From Meloidogyne chitwoodi (lineage: Eukaryota > Nematoda > Chromadorea > Rhabditida > Meloidogynidae), in contig JACZZP010000006.1 of NCBI GenBank assembly GCA_015183035.1, forward strand, positions 868,001 through 932,000: a stretch of DNA of 64,000 bases. The letters run 5' to 3'. Made by a program: the position numbers and the translations under genes. Within the stretch, counting starts at the first letter, position 1, and each line of letters starts with the position of its first letter. The notes beneath the pieces are model-generated. The model was not told where the DNA came from and made no database searches. It saw only the letters and a program-made list of their open reading frames with translations. Shown one piece after another: positions 44,584 through 56,700 of the stretch.

Positions 44584-46604
44584 ATGAACAAATTTTCAAT
44601 TTTATTTATAATAATAATTCAACAAATAATAATTAGTTGTCAATCAGATTTTAAAGTAAATATTGAATATGGAGGAGAAAAGTGTAAATTTAAAGAAATA
44701 AATGTTACCAACAAAATAGAAGAAGAATTTACTCCAAAATTATTTTACATAAAGGGCTCTACAAGTCGTTTTATTTTTTTTCTTAGTTTTAAAAAAAATT
44801 TATATTTTACAACTTGGGATTTTATTAATAAAAATTGTAAAGAAATGAAAATTAATATACCAACAATAAAATATTTAGATTTTGTAATTTATTTATTTTT
44901 AAATTTATTATCTTATTTTTTTAAAAATAATATTTTTTTAAATTTAAAATTATATATTTAATTTAAAACAATTTTTTAAACTTTAATATTTTAATCAAAA
45001 TAATTATTATAATATTATTTTAAAATGATTAGCCGACTTTTGCGGCTGAGACATTTGCGGCTCAGACACTTGCGGCCCAGACATTTGCGGCTCACCCCTA
45101 TTTTGACATTTGCGGCCCCGATACTTGCGGCCCAGACATTTGCGGAAATCAAGTTGCGGCCCAGACATTTGCGGCTGAGACATTTGCGGCTCGGACACTT
45201 GCGGCTTACCCCTATTTTGACATTTGCGGCCCCGACTTTTGCGGTTCCGAATAAAAATTTAGTTTAAAAAATCAAATTTTGGAATAATTAACTTATAGGA
45301 TACTTTAATTATCAGAACAAGACGTATATGGTGTCATTCGAAAGAGCTCCGAAAGCTGAGTCGAACTAGCTGTGGGAAGTCGGTCCGACAATTAGGGACC
45401 GAGTGAAAGACTCATGAAAATTATAAAGAGAAAGGGGGACTAAGCTCTTCTTCGGGGTAAAAATTCAAATTGAGTATGATAGCTCATTCGAAAGAGCTCT
45501 TCGAGACCTATCGAATGAGACGAAAATTGTCGAGATTGAACGATTATGACAAAGTTATGAAGGATCGAAGTTTGCTTGAAACACGCCAAACTTGGACCTA
45601 TTGGGAGTGTTTTATGACTTCTTCATTTGGGAGCCCATCTCTCGTTGGCTTTTTGGTACATGCGTTATTCTACGGCGCAAATTACAACAAAATAATTAAT
45701 TCAGTGAAAATAATTTAAGTGCAGCCGCGGTAATCACATCGTGGAGCTTAATCCCCCCTATGGTTTTTCGATTTTCAAGGACCTGTACCTTGTTCCAAAG
45801 TTGTTTCCGCGGATTAATTTTGTTTCATTCGACTCAGCTCGAAGAGTTCTTTCGAATGATATATAATTTGGTAGTTTTTAAAAAATCCAGTATTCTTACA
45901 CTCGTAATTAATTTTTTATAATAAAAATTTAATTTTTTAAATTTTTTGTAAAATTAATTTTATTCGGAACCGCAAAAGTCGGGGCCGCAAATGTCAAAAT
46001 AGGGGTAAGCCGCAAGTGTCCGAGCCGCAAATGTCTCAGCCGCAAATGTCTGGGCCGCAACTTGATTTCCGCAAATGTCTGGGCCGCAAATGTCTAAGCC
46101 GCAAGTATCGGGGCCGCAAATGTCAAAATAGGGGTGAGCCGCAAATGTCTGGGCCGCAAGTGTCTGAGCCGCAAATGTCTCAGCCGAAATTGTCGCATCA
46201 CCTTTTAAAATTAATTAATTTTAGAGTAAAATAAATAATATCTATAAAGATGGTAAAGGATATTGTTATTTAAAGTTATCTGAATTTGATAATTCTTATA
46301 TATTATATAAAAGTGAAAAAGCTATTTTTGGTATAAATTCTGATCATTTAATTATAAATGAAAATAATAATATTGGAACATTTATATTATTTTCAAATAA
46401 ATCAATTAATTCATTAAATAATGAATTAATAAATGCATGGAATGATTGTAAAAAAGTTGCCCAAAATAAAAATGAAGGTAATTTTTAATTTTAATTTTAA
46501 TATTTAATTATTTTACTTATTAAATATTAATAAATTATATTTATTTAGCTATATCAATAAATATTAAAAATAGCTTCGCATCACCTTCAAATAACCGAAA
46601 TTGA
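44584..46604 (+). CDS. Small secreted protein, cassette copy 2, intron split by a foldback element
   Basis: Exons 44584-44883, 46225-46477 and 46549-46604 join in phase to 202 residues. The signal peptide ends IISC before QSDFK, as in copy 1. Shared landmarks: NIEYGGEKCKFKEI, LYFTTWDF, NCKEM, ILYKSEKAIFGINSD and AWNDCKK. Intron positions and phases equal those of copy 1. The first intron is 1341 bp because it contains the foldback element at 45027-46202, which ends only about 20 bases before the next acceptor. An alternative last exon from 46705 (ELREIKTFVTKK) is also in phase, so the C-terminus is uncertain. Family unknown; predicted secreted. Confidence 0.65.
45018..46211. mobile_element. 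Foldback (FB-type) element with 15-bp repeat arms
   Basis: The element at 45027-46202 (1176 bp) is flanked by TTTTAAAAT on both sides (45018-45026 and 46203-46211). The left arm (to about 45258) and right arm (from about 45957) are near-perfect inverted copies built from 15-bp units of the type GACATTTGCGGCYSA, broken twice by CCCCTATTTT. The right arm has one extra unit. Long inverted arms made of short tandem repeats and 9-bp duplications are the known traits of foldback elements. The middle has no transposase frame. The flanking AT-rich duplication is low in complexity, so its length is less certain than the arms. Confidence 0.85.
45259..45956. repeat. Foldback interior with SSU-530-loop-like core
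   Basis: The segment contains inner inverted arms (GATAGCTCATTCGAAAGAGCTC near 45479 and its complement near 45825-45870) and ACAAAGTTATGAA, both shared with 29690-29935. GCAGCCGCGGTAATCAC lies at 45721-45737. There is no long open frame apart from an 82-codon frame at 45470 that I take as chance. Confidence 0.6.
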
Positions 46605-46987
46605 GAGAAATTTTTAATATAATAAAGAAAGAAAAATTCTTTATGGGCTTTTTTAATTAATTTATCATAAAAATAAACAATTTTACCAAAAAATATTATT
46701 TTCAGAATTAAGAGAAATAAAAACTTTTGTAACTAAAAAAAGTAAATTTAAATTTTTTTAAATTGTTAATTGATTATTTTATTAAAATATTAAGTTTTTT
46801 CAAAAATAAATTATTCAAAAAGATTTCTAATATAAGTTTTTTGCTTTTTCTTAATTTAATTTTTTAAATAAACATTATATTTATAATTAAAATATTTTTA
46901 TTAGTTATATATTTAAATTAATTAATTAATATTTATCAACATATATAATTTAATTTTTTCTTTTCTTCTTGTTTTAATATTTATTAA

Positions 46988-47095
46988 TTAACCAAAATCA
47001 AGTGGAGCAAGAACATTACGAATATTTTCTTTTAATCCAAAAATAGAATAAATTAATAAATTTAAAATAATAAATAAATAATTAATTAAAAACAT
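46988..47095 (-). CDS. Putative 35-residue secreted micropeptide, cassette copy 2
   Basis: Frame of 35 residues: a 20-residue hydrophobic signal-like start MFLINYLFIILNLLIYSIFG, then LKENIRNVLAPLDFG and stop. The terminal Gly could be an amidation donor, giving a short peptide ending APLDF-amide; that is an inference. It converges on the secreted-protein gene copy 2, and a decayed relative sits in the same place after copy 1, which supports it being a real gene. Confidence 0.4.
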   Translation of the reverse strand: MFLINYLFIILNLLIYSIFGLKENIRNVLAPLDFG

Positions 47096-48132
47096 TTTTT
47101 TAAATTAATTTTAAAAAAAAATATATTTATTTTTAATTTAATTTTATTTGATATAAATTTTTTTCTCTTTTAAATAAAATTTTTAGACAATTTAAAATCT
47201 GTACAAATATTATTTTAAAATTTAAAAAAGAAATTTAATTTGTTGAAAATTCTAAAAAAAGAAATAATCAAATGATTTAAATGCACTTAAGAAGGAAATA
47301 ATTTTTAAAAATTAATTTAAATTTAACATTTGTTCAAACATTTAAATTAAAAAGTATATTTTTAAAAATAATTAAATAGTACATATTTATTTTATATTAA
47401 TTATTGGGCATTTTTTAAATAAATAAAAAATTTTTAAATAAATTAATAAGAAATTATTGTTAATATTCAAAAAAAGAATTTAACATTTTTATCGAAGCAT
47501 ATTATTAAAAATACAAATTAAAAGCAAATAAATTTATTAAATTTAATTAATTATGTTATTTTAATTTAATAAAACTTTAAATTATTATTATAATTTAAAA
47601 ATTATTTTTTTAATTTTTATTGAATAAAGATATAATAATAATTAATTATATTTATATATTTTAAGAAAAGAAAAAGATATCTTTAATTATATAAATTTAA
47701 ATAAAAAAATCAGAACCTGATTATAAATAAAGAAATTAAAGTTATTTTTTTATTTAAATAAAAAAAACTATTTTTTTCATTAAATTTTAAACTTTAATAA
47801 TCTTTTTTAAAAAATAATATAAAGAAGAAAATTTAAAAGGTTTCCAATTTTTTTAAATTAATTAATTAATATATTTATTTTAAATTATAAAGATTATTAC
47901 AAGGTTATTATACCTACTAAAAATTAATAAAATAAAAAAAAACTTGGAAGACCTTTTACAAAAATTATTTAAAAAATAATTAAATTTTAAAGTATATATT
48001 AAATTATAAAAATGTGTTAAAATTAATTAATTTAAAAATTAAAAAATAAATTGTGAAGGAAATTAATGACCAGAAAGATCGCCGTTTTTTAAAATTTAAA
48101 AAAAAAAATAAAAAATGATTTAACTATTTCCA
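47096..48132. other. AT-rich intergenic region
   Basis: Spacer between the micropeptide and the dystroglycan-like gene. No exon-like structure or repeat recognised. Confidence 0.5.
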
Positions 48133-50387
48133 TTAATTTTTAGTTTCTTTTATTCCTTCATTATTTTCATTTCCTTCTAACATTGGAGTTGTTAAAGTTT
48201 TCATTGAAGCATCAGGTGAAATAATTGAACAAATATTATTATTATTTTTTGTATTATTATTATTTTCTTTATTATTATTATTTAAAATAGATGGACGTTT
48301 TGTTCCTTTTTAAAAAAATAAATTAATAATTTAATAATTTTTATTAAAATAATTTTATTAATTTTAGTTTTTTATTTTTGTTTTTTTATTAATTTAGGAG
48401 GGTTGGGGAATTAAATTATAAAATCTTATTTTTTTTCTTAAAAAATTCTTTTTAATTTTTTTTAGTTCTAAATTATTTATTTTAATAATTAAAACCATTT
48501 TTATTTGAATCTAAAAATTGTTTTCTTCTTTTTTCTTGTTGTTTTGTTCTAAACCATCTAAAAATTAAAATACCAATAAATAAAATAAAAATAATAAATA
48601 AAATAATTCCAATTATTGAAAAAGCAGATAATGATGATGTTTTTTGATCTTTTTCTATTTTTTTATTTTTTTCTTCAAAAATATTATTTTCTGTTTTTAT
48701 TTTTTGTTGTTGTTCAAATTCTTCTTTTGGTTTAATTAATGAACCTTCTATTACCTTTTAATTAATTAAAAAAATAATATTTTATATTTTTGAAAATAAA
48801 TTTATTTAGAAAATTTATAAAACTCTAAGCTTTTAAAAAATATTTAAAATTATTAATTTTATTATAAATTACTCTAAACATGAGACCGGGTCAGCTAGAA
48901 TTTGGGATTTTTTGTAATTTTCAGGAAATCCCGACTCTGGCTAAAATCTCAAAAAATAATAAGAAGAGACTAGCTCTGCTTTATTCAAAAATTTTCCAGT
49001 AGAGAATTGGGCTCGGAAATTTAATTTTACCGAAAATAATAAAATGACTATATAATATTTTAAAATATTTAAATTAATTTCTTTAATTAATTATTTTAAA
49101 TTATCTTTATATTTTTATATTTATTATAAATATTAAATTAACTCTAAAAATAAGTCCTTGATCTGCCACAGAACTAATAACTTCACTAGCTTGTTCACTT
49201 AATTCTCCACAACTAATATTTAAAATTAAAGTTATAAGTGAAGTATTTGGAATAACTGGAGCTGATAAAATTTCTTCATTAACGGTTCGATAATGATCCA
49301 AATAAATATATGGAAATATTCTTAAATTTTCACGACGAATAAATGAAGCATCAGATTTGTGAAAATTGTTGAGAAATGATTCGGCTAATTTTCTAATAAA
49401 ATTAAAAAATAAATAAATATTTATTGCCTTAATTCCTATTAATCAAAAGAAATATTAATTCAGAAAAATAGGGATATAATCCCTCTGAATTTATAATTAA
49501 ATTATACAATTGTTCTTCTATTGAAATTCGTTGATATTCTCTTGGATCAAGCACTTCCAGCCAAATTGGTGCATTTCCAGTAGGACAAGGACTTGGCTGG
49601 CGTTCAGAAACTTCAATTGATAAACTTTGTTGTCCATCTTTAAAAAAAGATAAAAATATTTTTAAAAAAATAAAAATTAAAAACCTTGAAACATTAATTT
49701 ATATTTTCCAACATCTTTAATTTGTGGAATTCCAAATAATCTTTTCTTTCCATTTTTAATATCAACACGCATCCATAAAGGTAATTGTTGTCTTAAAGAT
49801 ATTTCATTAGCTAAATTATCTTCAATCATAAAAACTGATCCAACAGGTAAAATAATTGGTTGTAATATATTATTAATTGGAGTTGTTGAACAAATTAATA
49901 TTTTAGAAGAAATAAATAAAAATATAAAAGAAAAAATAAAAAGTTTATTAATATTATTTATTAAAGAAGATAATAATAATGAAATTAAATAATGAGGTGA
50001 TGATGAAGAAATTAAAGGAGGAAAAATAATATTATTTTTATTATTATCCTCTGAGGCCATTATTTCATTAAAAGAAAATTCTTTTGATTTTTTAATAAAT
50101 ATTTTATTATTAATATTTCTGTTCCGAATATTAACAAATTTCTCAACTGAAAAATAATTAATTAATTAATAATTTAATTTATTATTATTATTTTAAAGAA
50201 TACCATAAAAATGATCATGTCGTTTTTTATATAAATTATTATTTAATTTATTAATTATTATTTTGTTTTTAATTTCATTTGTTGGTAAAATATTTAATAA
50301 AGAGGAAGAAACAAAATTATCAGCTAAACATAAGTTTGTAGTATTTTTTGTTATTTTTGTTGTTGTTGATTGGTTGGTAATAGACAT
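48133..50387 (-). CDS. Dystroglycan-like membrane protein
   Basis: Six exons (50204-50387, 49685-50146, 49478-49637, 49143-49392, 48496-48754, 48133-48305) give 495 residues. After a long N-terminal extension and an internal hydrophobic stretch (FIFSFIFLFISSKILIC, probably the signal anchor) comes LPLWMRVDIKNGKKRLFGIP followed by KDVGKYKL (about 182-213), the cadherin-like module typical of dystroglycan and sarcoglycan. Then CPTGNAPIWLEVLDPREYQR, a region with three Cys in total, and one transmembrane helix (about 394-417) followed by RWFRTKQQEKRRKQ and KNGTKRPSIL, like the basic juxtamembrane part of dystroglycan. The Asn-rich cytoplasmic tail lacks a PPxY end. Dystroglycans link extracellular matrix to the cytoskeleton. 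The exon 3-4 junction has no GT donor: phase requires the exon to end at 49478, before ATATCCC. Confidence 0.68.
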
Positions 50388-50665
50388 TAATGTGTTTTTG
50401 TTATATTTATTTATTTTTTCTAAATTTTATGGGAAATATATTTATTTATTTATTGAATGTTACCACACAGATAAATATTTTTATGACTTTTTTATTTAAA
50501 TATTTTATGGTAATAATATATACGTGAATTTAAATTTTTAATAAATATTTTCAAAAAAATTTAATTGAAACGAAAAAATTATTTTTTATTTTTCCAAACT
50601 TATATTTGTATAAATAAAATATAATATAGATAAATAAGTAGATAAACCAAACTTTATTTGTGCTA

Positions 50666-50713
50666 TTAAACAGTCGTTTTATGCATTCCTTTCATAGGAC
50701 GATCGGCAGCCAT
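50666..50713 (-). CDS. Possible 15-residue micro-ORF or terminal exon
   Basis: The minus strand has an acceptor-like TTTTTTAG, then ATG and a frame reading MAADRPMKGMHKTTV and stop, followed within 10 bases by AATAAA. Its GC-rich codons stand out from the AT-rich surroundings. It could be a micropeptide gene, the last exon of a distant gene, or chance. Confidence 0.25.
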   Translation of the reverse strand: MAADRPMKGMHKTTV

Positions 50714-53700
50714 TTAAATAAAACTAAAAAATAAAAAGAGAAAATAGATAAATATTAAATTTATTTAAAGCTAAAAAAGGTTTTTTTAAAGTCTGAATTA
50801 ATTTAAATAAAAATATTTAATTTTAATTTAAATAACCTAATAAGGGAAATAGGCCATAGGTAGGTATGATTTTATCCCTTATGATTATAAAGAAAATACC
50901 TAAATCAATTATTTTGACATATTTATAGATTTAATTATTTTTAAAATTCTTGCTTCAAATTATGAAATAAATTCAATTTTTGATTTTTTAAATTATTAAA
51001 AGTATAATATAATTTTATTTTAAAATTAGTTCTTTTTATTATCAAAAAATAAAATTTATATAAATAAAAATAAATTAAAAAATAAATTAAAAAATTCAGA
51101 CTTTAATGACCAAAAAATTACTGACAGTAAAAAATTAACAGATGTACAGAAATTCTCTTTTTTAATTTAATTTGGCCGTTGATTTGTTGACTGTTTGTAC
51201 AATTTTGTTATTTTTGAAAAATAAAAGAGATGAACGCGACTGTTGGTGAAGAATAAAAATAAAGTGTGGTCTGATTAGTTTTTAAGAGCTGAAAATTTAT
51301 ATTAAAAAATAGAAAATAATGAAAAAAAAATAAAAATTTATTTTTAGCTTTTTTTTAAATTAATTAATTTTTTTAATGCTAAATAAATTTATTTTTTATA
51401 AAAAAATAAAAAAAGAACAATTTATTTGATAAAACATTTAGAAATTAACACAAATTAAAAAATAATAATAATATAAATAAATGTATTTATATATAAATAT
51501 GTAAAATTATTAATCATTAAAAACAAATTTAAAATCCTCATATTTATTTTAGACAAAAAATTTATTTTAATAAATATTTTTTTATATTTTTTAAAAGATA
51601 AAATTAAATTATGAACTTTTTATCAGTAAAATAATTTTATATAATTTTTATTTTTGTTTATAAATAATTTAATTTAATATCATATGATAAAAGAAAAATA
51701 TATTTAATTTTTAGAAAATTAAGATTTGAGGACAATTTAATAGTTTATAAATTAAAAAAAATATATAATTTAGTAAATAATATTTTGAAGAATTAAAACA
51801 TTTTTAAAAAATATTTAAATAATTTATTTTATTTTTTTAATAAAATAATTTTTTATTTTTTAAACTCAGCTTTTTAATAATTTTTGGTTTTTCTCTTCTC
51901 TATTTATTTATATTTGATTAATTTGTTAATAAATAAATAAATATTATAGCTTTTATTTATTTTTATTTGTTTTATGATAATTGATTAACTAAGAAGAAAA
52001 AGGCCCTAAAAAGAAAATAAAAAATTGATAAAGGGAAATAGTATTTTTGTAAAGAGAGAACGTTTTTTAGTTAAATAAAAAATTTTTTTATCAATTTTTG
52101 TATTCCTCTTTTTAAAAAATAATTTTAAGGAGAAAAAGAAGAATTTAAAAAATTAAATAAAAATAAGAGTAATAAAAATGTATTTTTGTTTGTATGTAAA
52201 TACAAAAATAAATTGATCAGAGAGAAATTATAGAAAAAAGAAATTTGGTATTTAAAAATGTTTTTGTAATTAATGGGGGAAAAAGAGAAAATACATGGAA
52301 AGAGAAGAAGAAAGTATTAGGCCAAAAGAAATATTTAAATGTGTTAAATATAATAGAATTGTTTAAATTAAATATTAAATAATATTTAGAATATATTTTA
52401 TTTTAATTAATTAAATAATTATATTAAATATTTTTAAAAAAATTAAAAGAATAATTTAAAGTCAAAATTTTATTAATTTTTACAAAACTTCCCATCACTT
52501 ATAGTTAATATATTTAAATTATATCAAAATGTTTACTTAAAAGTAAATATATCATCTAATAAAAATAATTTTAAAAAAAAACAAAAATGTCAAAAAACAT
52601 TAAAATATCAATAAATAAAATATTTAAATAAATAAAAAATAATGGGTTTTTTCTGTTACTTTAAAAAGCAATTAAGAAAAATAAAAAATTGCTTTATGTT
52701 TAGTAGAATTGTTTGTTGCAATTATTTATTGGTTGGCAAAGGCAATTTATTTGGAATTTTATTTTTTAATAAAAATAAAATTATTATGAAGGTTTTGAAA
52801 TAAAAAAAGGTTTTTTATTGGATAAATAATAATGCGCAAATAAAAATAAAAAAAAAGAACTCATAATAATAAAAATATTTATTTATTTATTAATAAATTA
52901 AATAAAAAATAAATAAATATTTTTATTAATTATTTTTATTTAAAGGATTACCTCACTATAAGAGTATATATAATATGCTTTTCGATTATAAAATTGAAAA
53001 AAGGCAAATGATAAAAGGAGAATAGCATTTATTTATTTATTAAAAGGTATGTAACGATAAACTAATATTTTTTGTATTGGCCAATAAATTATTCAAAAAG
53101 GAAATCAAAAAAATGTCCAAAAATAATACGGACAGGTGTCTAGAGTTAATTCAAATAAAAATAAGTGCTTTTAATATATACCGATAAAAATTACCTAAAA
53201 TTAAAAAAAAATAAAAATATTAATACCTACATATATTATAAATTTATTTTAAAACATTTTTATTTATTATTTAATTGCCTTAAAAAAGTAGAGGCAGAAT
53301 TTATATTAATTTATTTTATTTTCATTATTTATGGTTTTGAACGAATAAAATAAATTTATTTAAATTTAAAAATTTAAATAAATTTAAAAATGATTTATTT
53401 TTTTAAATAAATTTAAATAAATTAATATATTTTTTAAAATTTTTAAAAATAAAATTGTGGGAAAATCCAAAATTAAAAATAATAAAAAAACCAGTTAATT
53501 CAGTCCCTTAAAAAATTTTTTTTTATTTTTTATATTATCTATTCCCGCTCAAAAAAGAGAAAAAGAGAGATTATTTTTGCCCGCTCCATCGACTTTATTA
53601 GAATAAAAGTATTGAGAGAGGAAAAGGTATTAGTGTGAATAAAAGTGTCAGTCGAGTTTCTGCTCATCAGCAGATTTAGATGAGCATCACATGTAAAAAA

Positions 53701-56700
53701 ATATTTAAAAAATAGATCAAAAATAAATTTAAATATTTTTTAAATAAAATATAAATTAATTTAAGTTTTTAAAAATAATAATTATGAGAAAATTAAATAA
53801 GATCAAAATAAATTATAAAAATTAGCTTAGAAAACGCAATTAAGTAAATAAAAAATAATAAAAGTTTTTAAAGTAAATAATTAAAGATAATTATGTGAAA
53901 AATAAAAGAAAATAAAAATAAAATATTTTTAAATAAATCCTGAAAAAATATAAAAATAAAGAAAAGAAAAGCTTGATTTTAAAGAAAAATATTAAAATGA
54001 ACATATATAAAACCAAAATATATATTTTAATTAATTTTTATAAATAAATTTAAAAATAATTTTATTTAACAAAATCAAAATTTCTATAGCTAATAATTTT
54101 GAATAAAAATAAAATATTTTTTATTCATTCTTATTAAAAGAAAATATAAAATTATTTTTAAATAAAAACATTGTTTGCTAGATAAAATAAAATAAAAAAA
54201 TATTATAAAAAAAGTCAATGATAGTAAAAGTTAAAAATAAATAATTCTTTTCATTTATTTATTTTTTTAAATAGCTTTTTGATCATTAAATGTTAATATT
54301 TATTTATTTATAAATTAAATTGGCAAGTTTTTAAAGTAAAAATTGTTATGAATGTTTTTTCTTTAAAATAAAAAAGTTAAAGGGATATTATAATTTATAA
54401 AAGAAAATTAAATACATATATTAAAAAATAAAAAGATAAAAAAAGTTTTCTTTTATAAAAATATTTAATAAATTACAAAATGTATTTGTAAAATAAATAT
54501 AAAAAATATGTAAATAAATAGTGTGTATTATTTGGCAGAAAAATAAAATAAAAATATTATTTAAAATAAAAAGAATAATATTAAAATAAATAATATACAT
54601 ATTTATTTAGATTAACTTTAATATTTTTAATAAATTGTTAAATAACTTTTAATAAAATAAATAAAAATAAATAAAAATAATTTATAGATTTTTTAATAAA
54701 AATACAGAAAAAAACTTTTTAAATTGAAAATAAAAAAATAAAAAAAATATAATAGATAATAATACTGAAATTATTTTAATAAATGAAAGGATTTATATTC
54801 AGCCCAGATTTAATAAAAAAAAAGAAAAAAATCAAGTATTTAATTTTAAATATTTTTAGTTTATTTAAATGTTTAAAAATTAATTATTAAAAAAAAAAGT
54901 TTTATTTATCTCAAAACTTGTTTTAAAATATGTAATTATTTATTTATTTGTGTTTTGTGTTTGTTTTTCTTTTTATAAAAACAAAATTATATTTTATTAG
55001 AAAACAAATAAAAATTAACAAAAAAAACCAAATTTACGCAAAATATTTTTTAGGCAATAAAACAAATAAAATATATATTATTTAAAAATAAAAAACTAAA
55101 TTTGGATATATATAAAATTGGCCAAATGAAAAAAAGAATGAAAAAAAATATCCTTTTTCGCGCTGTTATAAATATTTAGTAAATATATTTAGCTTGAGAT
55201 TGTTTTTCCTGTTTTTATTCTCATCCTTTTTTTCTATTTTTAATTCTTTTTATTTAAAAAGGGAAGACATCTTTGGCCTATTCTTCATTTTATTTAGGAG
55301 GATTTTTTAGTCAATTCATTGTTTTGTTGTTCTTTTTTCTTTTAGTTTGTTTTATGACTTATATATTTATTTATTTATTTATTTTATTCTCTATTTTCTA
55401 AAAAAACGTTCTACCAATTTTGTCATAAATTAAATATAATATTATTTTTATATTTATTAGATTTCCCTCATTTTTTGTAATAAATGTTTGATAAAATTTA
55501 TTAAAAATTAAAAAAAAATAAATTTGTTTTTTAACATATTCAAATAAATATAAAAAAAATTTCAACATTTATTTTTAAATTAAATTAAAAAATGGACATT
55601 TATTTTAAACATTTTTGGCCTTCTAAATTGTTATAAAATAATTAAGACTGTTCATTTATTAAAATAAAATATAAATTTTATTAAATTTTTAATAAATATA
55701 TTTATTTAAATGCATAAAAAATCTAAAAAATAAATAAAATAAATAAAAAATAGTAATAAAAATTGAAGTGCCGAAAAGTTTTGTTTTTGCCAAAGAAGGA
55801 AATTGAGAAAATAAACCCTTATCTCATCATTAGAGAAGAAAAAGGAAGTTCGGCAGCTTTTTTAATGCAAAGCTAGCTGATACTTTTTTTTGCCCATACT
55901 ACAAAATTTGCCATCTCTTTTTCTAAGCAAACAAAAAATAAAGATTTTTGAAAAGTTTTTACTCAAATATTTTTTTGTATATTATTTATAGCAAATAAAA
56001 TGAAAGAAATGATGAATGGGACGAGAAAATAGTAGAGAATAGTTTTTTTCTAAAAATGAATGTAAAAAATGCGCTGCGTGTTTGATTGATGGAAAATTGA
56101 AGAAAAAATGTTTGCTGTCCATTTTTGGATATTTAATATATTATTTTTATAGCCTTTATTATTATTATTTGGATGTTTTGTTTAAATTTTAAATTTTATA
56201 ATAATTTTATTATTATTATATAATTGGGAATTTTAAACATTGACTTATTGAAGAAAGAAAAAATAATAAAAGGCAACAAATAATTAATTAATTAATTAAT
56301 ATATTTTAAATATATAGGTATATTTAAATATTTAAAAAGACAAAAATTTAAAAAATAAAAATTATAATCTAATAATAATTAAAAATATTTTAACTTTCAA
56401 CTTCCGCTTTTTTACCTAATAATTCCATAAATATAAAATAAAAAGAGAATATATTTATTTATTCTTCCCATAAAAATAAATATTTCTAATTGTCTAAAAA
56501 TATTATTCTTGATTTGAAGAATTTGTGCGGAATAATATTGAATAAAAATAAATATTTACTTATGCTCATTCCTCTTTTAAAAGAGTTACACTATTTAATA
56601 TTTAATTCGATTAACGGGGGAAATTAGTCGATTAAAAAATAAAAAGAGTAATTATTGGATTAATTGAATAAATTACGCAATTAAATAATATTAAATACTT

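Noticed and set aside
45007..46234. Frames with repeated EPQMSQPQMSGPQ in the foldback arms
   Set aside because: A 15-bp repeat yields a five-residue period in any open frame. No start context, signal or neighbouring exon supports coding.
51224..51252. Short frame MNATVGEE followed by an AATAAA-like signal
   Set aside because: Eight codons only and no splice or conservation support; too weak to list as a gene.
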